Shown here piece by piece: positions 57,746 through 64,000 of a stretch of DNA of 64,000 bases. The stretch is from contig NZ_JACBXD010000010.1 of NCBI RefSeq assembly GCF_013870525.1, positions 1-64,000 on the forward strand, read 5' to 3'. A program made the position numbers and the translations under genes. Source of the DNA: Amycolatopsis pittospori. Its GTDB lineage: Bacteria > Actinomycetota > Actinomycetes > Mycobacteriales > Pseudonocardiaceae. Below the pieces are notes generated by a model. The model was not told the DNA's origin. It ran no database searches and saw nothing but the letters and a program-made list of their open reading frames with translations. The number at the start of each line of letters is the position of its first letter. Within the stretch, counting starts at the first letter, position 1.

Positions 57746-57788
57746 GAAGGCCCCCTTTGGGACGTTCACCGCCCCAAAGGGGGCCTTC
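57746..57788 (+). terminator. Terminator-like hairpin after the methyltransferase gene
   Basis: A perfect 16-bp stem (57746-57761 with 57773-57788, 11-base loop), with GAAGGCCCCC/GGGGGCCTTC arms. There is no U-run. It lies about 100 bases beyond the stop, between the two diverged repeats. Confidence 0.6.
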
Positions 57789-57832
57789 GCGACACTCAGA
57801 GACACCCGAGACATCCGACCTCTGGGCTGCAG

Positions 57833-57860
57833 CACCTGCGTTTCGCGGGCTAAACGTCAT
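57833..57860 (+). repeat. Palindromic repeat copy 9b, diverged subtype
   Basis: CACCTGCG arm, core TTTCGCGGGCTAA with one change that breaks the TTAG, then ACGTCAT. Same orientation and same flank as 9a. Confidence 0.8.
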
Positions 57861-57939
57861 GCGCTGAGGCGGGAGGTCGGAGGGGTGGGGTGATCGCTGA
57901 CGGCGAACAACGAAAGGAAACAAACGGGTCGATCGGAGA

Positions 57940-57960
57940 GTTGAGCTAGTCAGACTCAAC
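57940..57960 (+). promoter_or_regulatory. HAIR-like operator (HspR site) upstream of lon
   Basis: GTTGAGC, seven bases, ACTCAAC. This is close to the HspR-associated inverted repeat CTTGAGT-N7-ACTCAAG, differing at the outermost bases and one inner base. It lies 18 bases before the lon ATG. In Streptomyces lon belongs to the HspR regulon, so heat-shock repression is the natural reading. Confidence 0.7.
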
Positions 57961-57978
57961 TAACCGAGGAGTGCACAG

Positions 57979-60381
57979 ATGACCGACAACCGCCTCCTGC
58001 CCGTTCTCCCGCTCGATGACGACGTCGTGCTGCCGGGCATGATCGTCCCGCTCGATCTCGGCGACACGGAGACGCGGGCCGCGGTGGAGTCCGCCCAGGC
58101 CAACACGCCCGCTCAGGCTTCCTTCCCGGGGATCCGGTCCAGCGCCGCCGCCAAGGCCGAAGTGCTGATCGTCCCCCGCGTCCACGGCGAATACGCCGAA
58201 CTCGGCACCATCGCGACGGTCGAGCGCATCGGCCGCGTTCCGGGCGGCAAGACCGCGGTGCTGCTGCGCGGTACCCGCCGCGCCGTCGTCGGCCGCATCG
58301 CCGACGGCCCCGGCGCCGCCCGCTGGGTGCACGCCGAGGTCGCCACCGAGACCACCGACGACAACTCCGCGAAGCTCGCGTCCGAGTACAAGAGCGTCGT
58401 CCTCGCGATCCTCCAGCAGCGCGGTGGCTGGCAGATGATCGACGCCGTCCAGGAGGTCGAGGATCCGTCCGCGCTCGCCGACCTCGCCGGCAACTCGTCG
58501 TACCTGAGCACCGAGCAGAAACTCGAACTGCTCACCGCGCTCGACGTTTCGGCCCGCCTCGAAAAGGCCCTCGAATGGAGCCGCGAACAGCTCGCCGAAC
58601 TCGAGGTCACCGACACCATCCGCAAGGACGTCCAGGAGGGGATGGAGAAGCAGCAGAAGGAGTTCCTGCTGCGCCGCCAGCTCGAAGCGATCCGCAAGGA
58701 GCTGGGCGAACTCGACGGCACCGCGGCCGACGACGACTACCGTGCCCGCGTCGAGGCGGCCGAACTGCCCGACGCCGTCAAGAAGGCCGCACTGTCCGAA
58801 GTGGACAAACTGGAGCGCGCCTCCGACCAGTCCCCCGAGGGCGGCTGGATCCGCACGTGGCTGGACACCGTGCTCGAACTTCCGTGGAACGAGCGCACCA
58901 CCGACGTCCACGACATCGCCGCCGCACGCGACATCCTCGACACCGATCACGCCGGTCTCGACGACGTGAAGGAACGCATCATCGAGTACTTGGCCGTCCG
59001 CAAGCGTCGCGCGGAATCCGGGCTCGGGCCGGTCGGCGGACGCCGTTCGGGTGCTGTGCTCGCGCTCGCCGGTCCTCCCGGGGTCGGGAAGACGTCGCTC
59101 GGCGAGTCCGTGGCGAAGGCGATGGGCCGCAAGTTCGTCCGGGTCGCGCTCGGCGGTATCCGCGACGAGGCCGAGATCCGCGGTCACCGCCGCACCTACG
59201 TCGGCGCGCTGCCCGGCCGGATAGTCCGCGCCATCAAGGAAGCGGGCTCGATGAACCCGGTCGTGCTGCTCGACGAGATCGACAAGGTCGGCGCCGACTA
59301 CCGCGGCGACCCGACGGCGGCGCTGCTGGAGGTGCTGGACCCGGAGCAGAACCACACCTTCCGCGACCACTACCTCGAGGTCGAGCTGGACCTGTCCGAC
59401 GTCGTGTTCCTCGCGACGGCGAACGCGCTCGAAACCATCCCCGGCCCGCTGCTGGACCGGATGGAGCTGGTCACCCTCGACGGCTACACCGAGCACGAGA
59501 AGGTCACCATCGCCCGCGACCACCTGCTCCCCCGCGAGCTGGACCGCGCCGGCCTCGCCAAGGAGGACGTCGTCCTGACCGACGACGCGTTCAGCCGCAT
59601 CGCCGCCGAGTACACGCGGGAGGCCGGGGTGCGCAACGCGAACCGGACCATCGCGAAGGTGCTGCGGAAGGTGGCGACGAAGGTCGCGCTCGACGAGGTC
59701 GAGCTGCCGCTGACCATCGACGCCGACGGGCTCGAGACCTACCTCGGCCGCCCGCGGCACCTGCCGGAGTCTTCGCTGCCCGCGTCGACGCAGCGCACCT
59801 CGACGCCCGGTGTCGCGACCGGGCTGGCGGTGACCGGCGCCGGGGGTGACGTCCTCTACATCGAGGCGTCGCTGGCGGATCCGGAGTCCGGCTCGACCGG
59901 GCTGGCGCTGACCGGTCAGCTGGGTGACGTGATGAAGGAGTCGGTGCAGATCGCGCTGTCCTACCTTCGTTCGCACGGTGCCGAGCTGGAACTGCCGGTC
60001 GGTGACCTGAAGGACCGCGGTATCCACGTGCACGTCCCGGCGGGCGCGGTGCCCAAGGACGGGCCGAGCGCGGGCATCACGATGACGACGGCGCTGGCGT
60101 CCCTGCTTTCGGGACGGGTCGTGAAGTCGGACGTCGCGATGACCGGTGAGGTGTCGCTGACCGGACGCGTGCTGCCGATCGGCGGGGTCAAGCAGAAGCT
60201 GCTGGCCGCGCACCGGGCGGGGATGAAGACGGTGATCATCCCGCAGCGCAACGAGCCGGATCTCGACGACGTCCCGGCCGAGGTGCTGGCCGAGCTGGAC
60301 GTCCACGCCGTGGCGAACGTCCGTGACGTGCTGGACCTCGCGTTGGCCCCGGCGACGGCTCCGGTCGCCCAAGCGGCCTAG
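57979..60381 (+). CDS. lon: ATP-dependent protease Lon
   Basis: An 800-residue Lon protease (type A). The N-terminal LON domain (LLPVLPLDDDVVLPGMIVPLDL) leads to an AAA+ module with Walker A GPPGVGKTS (about residues 365-373) and Walker B VVLLDEIDKVG, then the protease domain with the catalytic Ser in PKDGPSAGI (about 697) and Lys in PIGGVKQKL (about 738). ATG start with GAGGAG upstream. It degrades damaged and regulatory proteins in the cytoplasm. The HAIR-like site 18 bases upstream suggests HspR control. Confidence 0.97.
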   Translation: MTDNRLLPVLPLDDDVVLPGMIVPLDLGDTETRAAVESAQANTPAQASFPGIRSSAAAKAEVLIVPRVHGEYAELGTIATVERIGRVPGGKTAVLLRGTRRAVVGRIADGPGAARWVHAEVATETTDDNSAKLASEYKSVVLAILQQRGGWQMIDAVQEVEDPSALADLAGNSSYLSTEQKLELLTALDVSARLEKALEWSREQLAELEVTDTIRKDVQEGMEKQQKEFLLRRQLEAIRKELGELDGTAADDDYRARVEAAELPDAVKKAALSEVDKLERASDQSPEGGWIRTWLDTVLELPWNERTTDVHDIAAARDILDTDHAGLDDVKERIIEYLAVRKRRAESGLGPVGGRRSGAVLALAGPPGVGKTSLGESVAKAMGRKFVRVALGGIRDEAEIRGHRRTYVGALPGRIVRAIKEAGSMNPVVLLDEIDKVGADYRGDPTAALLEVLDPEQNHTFRDHYLEVELDLSDVVFLATANALETIPGPLLDRMELVTLDGYTEHEKVTIARDHLLPRELDRAGLAKEDVVLTDDAFSRIAAEYTREAGVRNANRTIAKVLRKVATKVALDEVELPLTIDADGLETYLGRPRHLPESSLPASTQRTSTPGVATGLAVTGAGGDVLYIEASLADPESGSTGLALTGQLGDVMKESVQIALSYLRSHGAELELPVGDLKDRGIHVHVPAGAVPKDGPSAGITMTTALASLLSGRVVKSDVAMTGEVSLTGRVLPIGGVKQKLLAAHRAGMKTVIIPQRNEPDLDDVPAEVLAELDVHAVANVRDVLDLALAPATAPVAQAA

Positions 60382-60521
60382 CGCGTGGGCTTCGGCGGCG
60401 GACCGCATCGCGGTTCGCCGCCGAAGTATGTCGGGAATTCACCTACAAGCTCACTTTCACCCGTAACCTCCGATCCGCTCCTTCCCGCACCACCACATCA
60501 GCGGATGTCTTGGAGGCATGA

Positions 60522-61682
60522 GTGAAGCGACGGAATTTCCTGCGCGCGGCCGTGGTCGGCGCCGGTGTCACGGCGTTCGGCAACCGGCTTTCGGGGGCGG
60601 CTTTGGCCGCGCCCGCGCAGAACGGCCCCAGCCCGTACGGCGCACTCCAGGCGGCCGACGCCAACGGGATCCAGCTGCCGGCGGGATTCACCAGCCGCGT
60701 CATCGCACGCTCCGGCCAGCAGGTCGCGGGCACCGGCTACACCTGGCACAGCGCACCCGACGGCGGCGCGGTCTTCGCCGACGGCAGCGGCTGGATCTAC
60801 GTGTCGAACTCCGAGATCACGCCGGGCGGTGGCGCGAGCGCGGTCAAATTCGACGCGAGCGGGAACATCACCGGTGCCCACCGCATTCTCGCCAACACCC
60901 GGCAGAACTGTGCGGGCGGAAAGACCCCTTGGGGCACTTGGCTTTCCTGTGAGGAGATCGACCTCGGTTTCGTCTACGAGTGCCAGCCGAACGGTCCCGC
61001 GTCGGCGGCGGTGCAGCGGCCCGCGATGGGGAAGTTCAAGCACGAGGCCGCCGCGGCCGACCCCGTGCGGAAGGTCGTCTACCTGACCGAAGACGTCACG
61101 GACGGCTGCTTCTACCGCTTCATCCCGACGACCTGGGGCGACCTCTCCGCCGGAACGCTGCAGGTGTTGAAGGCGGGCTCGGCGACGTCGGGCAGCTTCA
61201 CCTGGGCGAACGTGCCCGACCCGGACGGCTCGCCCACCGCCACCCGCAACCAGGTGTCCGGCGCGAAACGCTTCACCGGCGGCGAAGGCCTGCACTACGC
61301 CAACGACACCGCGTGGTTCACCACCAAGGGCGACAACCGTGTCTGGCAGCTCAACCTGGCGAACAACACCTACGAGCTGGCCTACGACGACTCGCTGGTC
61401 AGCCCCGGTTCGGCGCCGCTGACCGGCGTCGACAACGTCACCGGAACGTCTTCGGGCGACCTGTTCGTCGCCGAAGACGGCGGGAACATGGAGATCTGCA
61501 TCATCACGCCGAACGACATCGTGGCGCCGTTCCTGCGGATCACCGGTCAGAGCTCCTCGGAGATCTGCGGGCCCGCGTTCACCCCGGCCGGGAACCGGCT
61601 CTACTTCTCGTCGCAGCGCGGCACTTCCGGCTCCTCCTCGGGCGGGATCACCTACGAGGTGACCGGCCCCTTCCGCTCCTGA
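60522..61682 (+). CDS. Tat-exported PhoX-like (DUF839) protein
   Basis: A 386-residue protein with a twin-arginine signal (MKRRNFLRAAVVGAGVTAFG). The mature part has the beta-propeller-like repeats of PhoX/DUF839 proteins: GTWLSCEEIDLGFVYECQP, KHEAAAADPVRKVVYLTEDVTDGCFYRFIP, ALHYAND-like GGEGLHYANDTAWFTTKGDNRVWQLN, and NMEICIITPND. PhoX enzymes are calcium/iron alkaline phosphatases. Phosphatase activity is not certain for this subgroup. GTG start with TTGGAGG upstream. Confidence 0.85.
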   Translation: MKRRNFLRAAVVGAGVTAFGNRLSGAALAAPAQNGPSPYGALQAADANGIQLPAGFTSRVIARSGQQVAGTGYTWHSAPDGGAVFADGSGWIYVSNSEITPGGGASAVKFDASGNITGAHRILANTRQNCAGGKTPWGTWLSCEEIDLGFVYECQPNGPASAAVQRPAMGKFKHEAAAADPVRKVVYLTEDVTDGCFYRFIPTTWGDLSAGTLQVLKAGSATSGSFTWANVPDPDGSPTATRNQVSGAKRFTGGEGLHYANDTAWFTTKGDNRVWQLNLANNTYELAYDDSLVSPGSAPLTGVDNVTGTSSGDLFVAEDGGNMEICIITPNDIVAPFLRITGQSSSEICGPAFTPAGNRLYFSSQRGTSGSSSGGITYEVTGPFRS

Positions 61683-61691
61683 CCTGCCGTA

Positions 61692-61732
61692 AAGGCCTCC
61701 TTCCCTACTCTCAAGGTAGGGAAGGAGGCCTT
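61692..61732. terminator. Bidirectional terminator between convergent genes
   Basis: A perfect 17-bp stem (61692-61708 with 61716-61732, 7-base loop), beginning 9 bases after the PhoX-like stop and ending 12 bases before the DedA stop. Both sides lack a strong U-run. Confidence 0.72.
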
Positions 61733-61744
61733 CACGGACGTTCG

Positions 61745-62395
61745 TCAGGCGTTGGTGCGGGACTTTTCCCGAAGGCGGTTGACGACGAAGAGGGCCAGCG
61801 CGAGCACGACGGCGGCGATCACGAAGTACTGGAAGAACCCGGCGTACTTCTCGACCACGTGCCAGCTCTCCCCCAGCCCGTAGCCGGCCAGGACGAACAC
61901 GGTGTTCCAGATCAGGCTGCCCACCGTCGTCAGGGTCAGGAACCGCCAGAACGGCATCCGCTCGATCCCCGCGGGCAGCGAGATGAGACTGCGGAAGATC
62001 GGCACCATCCGGCCGAGGAACACCGCCTTGGCGCCGTGTTTCTGGAACCAGGCCTCGGTCTTGTCGAAGTCGGAGGTCTTGACCAGCGGGATCTTCGCCA
62101 TCCAGCGGCGGGTGCGGTCACGGCCGAGGAGCATGCCGAGGTAGTACACGATGATCGCGCCGGCGACCGAACCGAAGGTCGTCCACACCAGCGCTTCCAC
62201 CAGGGTGAACGTCCCCTGACTGGCGGAGAACCCGGCGAGCGGCAGCACCAGTTCGCTGGGGATCGGCGGGAACAGGTTGTCCAGACCGACGATGATCGCG
62301 GCCCCCGGCCCTCCCAGGGAATCCATCAGGGACACTGCCCAGCCGGCGAGGCCGCTCATCTGATCGTTGGCGGCGTCGGCGAGGAGGAGGTTCAT
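61745..62395 (-). CDS. DedA-family membrane protein
   Basis: A 216-residue DedA (SNARE-associated/VTT) protein with about four to five membrane segments. Hallmarks are FPPIPSELVLPLAGFSASQG and FLGRMVPIFRSLISLPAGIERMPFWRF, followed by TTVGSLIWNTVFVLAGYGLG. Family members move phospholipids, including undecaprenyl phosphate, across membranes. ATG start. Convergent with the PhoX-like gene and divergent from the histidine kinase. Confidence 0.93.
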   Translation of the reverse strand: MNLLLADAANDQMSGLAGWAVSLMDSLGGPGAAIIVGLDNLFPPIPSELVLPLAGFSASQGTFTLVEALVWTTFGSVAGAIIVYYLGMLLGRDRTRRWMAKIPLVKTSDFDKTEAWFQKHGAKAVFLGRMVPIFRSLISLPAGIERMPFWRFLTLTTVGSLIWNTVFVLAGYGLGESWHVVEKYAGFFQYFVIAAVVLALALFVVNRLREKSRTNA

Positions 62396-62530
62396 GGCGG
62401 CCTTTCATGGTCGTCTACTGGTGCCAACGAACGTACGAATTGCCCGAGTTCCACACCCTGCGGTGAAGCGGCACAGATCACTGCGGAAAACCGCAGTACC
62501 GGCCTCCGGATCGCCCGCTAACCTGGCGTT

Positions 62531-63682
62531 ATGCCTGTTCCGGCCGCCCTGCGCCCCCACCTGCGCAAGATGCTCCGCGGCACGCTGGGCCTGGCGATCG
62601 GCTCCGCGACCGCGTTCGCGGAGTTCTTCTACGTCCTCCTCGGTGGCGCCGCGCTCGCCGTCCCCGCACTGAGGCCGCCCGTCTTCGCCGGTGCCCGCGT
62701 TCTGTCCGAAGTGGAGCGACGACGGCTGGAGAAGTACCTGGGCGCCGAGAACGCGACGGATTACACGGGACGCCGTGCGATGGCCTACCTCGTCGCGCGC
62801 GCGATCGTCGGCCTGCTCGGCGCCGGCATCTTCCTCTTGATCCTCTTCGGCGCCGGATCCGGCGCCGTCGTCATCTACCAACTCCTCGACGGCCGGTCGC
62901 CCGGCGGCGAGGCCCCCGCGAACTGGTACGACTTCGTCACCACCGGCCTCTTCGGCGCCCTGCTGATTTTCCTTTCCTTGCAAGGACTCATCGGTATAGC
63001 CGCGTTGGAACGCAGGCTGGCGCGACGCTTTTTCGGCCCCAGTAAGCAGGAACAGCTACGCCGCCGGGTCTCCGAACTCGCGACCAGCCGCGCCGAGGTG
63101 GTCGAGGCGGTCAACGACGAACGCCGCCGGATCGAACGGGACCTCCACGACGGCGTCCAGCAGCGACTCGTCGCGCTCGGCATGCTGCTCGGCCGGGCGC
63201 GGCGCACCGGCGATCCGGACCACGCGTCGGATCTGCTTCGGCAGGCGCATGAGGAATCCCAACGCGCGCTGAACGACCTGCGGGAGGTTTCCTGGAGGGT
63301 GTACCCGATCGCACTGGACACCGACGGTCTGCACCCCGCGCTGGAGGCGCTCGCGGAGCGCTCCGACGTGCCGGTCCACCTGCGTGTCGACCTGCCGGAA
63401 CGCCCGACCGCGGCGATCGAGACCGTCGTCTACTTCGTGGCGTCGGAATCGGTCACCAATACGATCAAGCACGCCGCGGCGACGCGGATCGACATCGAGG
63501 CCGAGCGGGACGGGGACAGGGTGCGGGTGCGGATCACCGATGACGGCGTCGGCGGGGCGAAGGAGTCCGGGGGCGGCCTTTCCGGCCTCGCGAGGCGCGT
63601 CGCGGCGGCGGACGGGGAGTTCACTGTGGACAGTCCGATCGGCGGCCCGACCGTGGTGACGGCGGTGCTGCCGTGCGAGTGA
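62531..63682 (+). CDS. NarL-type sensor histidine kinase
   Basis: A 383-residue kinase. Three hydrophobic segments lie in the first 170 residues (EFFYVLLGGAALAVPAL, LLGAGIFLLILFGAG, GALLIFLSLQGLIGIAAL). The HisKA_3 dimerisation helix reads NDERRRIERDLHDGVQQRLVALG (phospho-His about residue 205). The ATPase domain shows ESVTNTIKHA and ITDDGVGGA...GGGLSGLARRV. It overlaps the response regulator gene by ten bases. The stimulus is unknown. Confidence 0.93.
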   Translation: MPVPAALRPHLRKMLRGTLGLAIGSATAFAEFFYVLLGGAALAVPALRPPVFAGARVLSEVERRRLEKYLGAENATDYTGRRAMAYLVARAIVGLLGAGIFLLILFGAGSGAVVIYQLLDGRSPGGEAPANWYDFVTTGLFGALLIFLSLQGLIGIAALERRLARRFFGPSKQEQLRRRVSELATSRAEVVEAVNDERRRIERDLHDGVQQRLVALGMLLGRARRTGDPDHASDLLRQAHEESQRALNDLREVSWRVYPIALDTDGLHPALEALAERSDVPVHLRVDLPERPTAAIETVVYFVASESVTNTIKHAAATRIDIEAERDGDRVRVRITDDGVGGAKESGGGLSGLARRVAAADGEFTVDSPIGGPTVVTAVLPCE

Positions 63683-64000
63683 TCCTCGCCGAGGACTCGA
63701 CCCTGCTGCGGGAAGGCCTGGTCCGGCTGCTGATCGAAGAAGGCCACGACGTGGTCGCGTCGGTCGGCGACGGTGAAGCACTCCTCTCGACGACGGCGGC
63801 GTATCAGCCGGACGTGATCGTCACCGACGTCCGCATGCCGCCGACGCACACCGACGAGGGCCTTCGCGCGGCGCTCGAAATCCGGAGCCGCTGGCCGGAG
63901 ATCGGGGTGCTGGTGCTCTCGCAGTACGTCGAGAAGCGGTACGCCGCCGAACTGATCACCGGCGACGGCGAACGCGTCGGCTATCTCCTGAAGGACCGGG
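63673..64000 (+). CDS. NarL-type response regulator, cut by window edge
   Basis: Starting from GTG at 63673, overlapping the kinase stop. The receiver domain is visible: MRVILAEDSTLLREGLVRLL (acidic pair Glu7/Asp8), phosphoacceptor Asp52 in DVIVTDVRMPP, and the conserved Lys in GYLLKDR at the right edge. The expected C-terminal LuxR-type DNA-binding domain lies beyond the window. Cognate partner of the upstream kinase. Confidence 0.92.
   Translation, partial: MRVILAEDSTLLREGLVRLLIEEGHDVVASVGDGEALLSTTAAYQPDVIVTDVRMPPTHTDEGLRAALEIRSRWPEIGVLVLSQYVEKRYAAELITGDGERVGYLLKDR

Larger units (their letters stand above)
57644..57978. other. Intergenic region with diverged repeats and the lon operator
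   Basis: 335 bases between the methyltransferase and lon. It contains two diverged palindromic repeats (57665-57692, 57833-57860) with extended similar flanks, a 16-bp hairpin between them (57746-57788) and an HspR-like operator (57940-57960). No gene. Confidence 0.6.

Overview
The window is about 64 kb of high-GC actinobacterial chromosome. It most likely comes from the Pseudonocardiaceae, with Amycolatopsis as the best guess. The evidence is the RpoB N-terminus ([10 protein letters not shown]...), the gene order, an mce locus, a secreted VanX-type dipeptidase, and many GTG or TTG starts. No transposase, integrase, rRNA operon or CRISPR array is visible.

Layout. From 1 to 9000 (minus strand) lie the S10 operon (rpsJ-rplC-rplD-rplW-rplB-rpsS-rplV-rpsC, the last cut by the window edge) and the str operon (rpsL-rpsG-fusA-tuf). 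From 9.7 to 13.2 kb (plus) is a four-gene cassette resembling a type VII secretion accessory or substrate module. From 13.2 to 18.7 kb (minus) is an envelope group: a GNAT enzyme, an MmpS-like protein, two tiny exported proteins, a polytopic membrane protein and an exported selenium-binding (SBP56) family protein. A secreted VanX-like dipeptidase follows at 19.3 kb. rpoC and rpoB occupy 20.3-27.8 kb. From 29.9 to 41.3 kb is one compact mce operon (mceG-yrbEA-yrbEB-mceABCDEF-mam-mam) whose genes mostly overlap by 1-4 bases. From 41.8 to 47.7 kb are rplJL, rplKA, nusG, secE and tRNA-Trp. From 47.9 to 55.5 kb are an aminotransferase, a luciferase-like oxidoreductase, an SGNH hydrolase, hadAB-type dehydratases, rpmG, tRNA-Met, tRNA-Thr and a large EAL protein. 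From 55.8 kb to the end are a GNAT protein, a SAM methyltransferase, lon with an HspR-type operator, a Tat-exported PhoX-like protein, a DedA protein, and a two-component pair cut by the right edge.

Main discovery. A 27-29 bp palindromic sequence occurs about 19 times at nine places, and every copy lies in intergenic DNA or at a gene's stop codon. The core is TTAG, then CCC or GGG, then GCTAA. The two outer arms differ: GATCGCG on one side and CGCAGGTC on the other. Five copies are letter-for-letter identical. Copies often come in pairs, three times with a 27-28 bp spacer, and one pair forms a perfect 29-bp inverted repeat. Four of the nine loci separate convergent genes, and at several the repeat supplies or touches the stop codons. 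It looks like a REP/BIME-like or bidirectional-terminator family that I do not recognise from the literature.

Other notable signals are a HAIR operator in front of lon, a 17-nt motif shared by the S10 and str leaders, a hairpin between rpoB and rpoC, very long terminator-like hairpins, and a degenerate GGDEF domain joined to an intact EAL domain.
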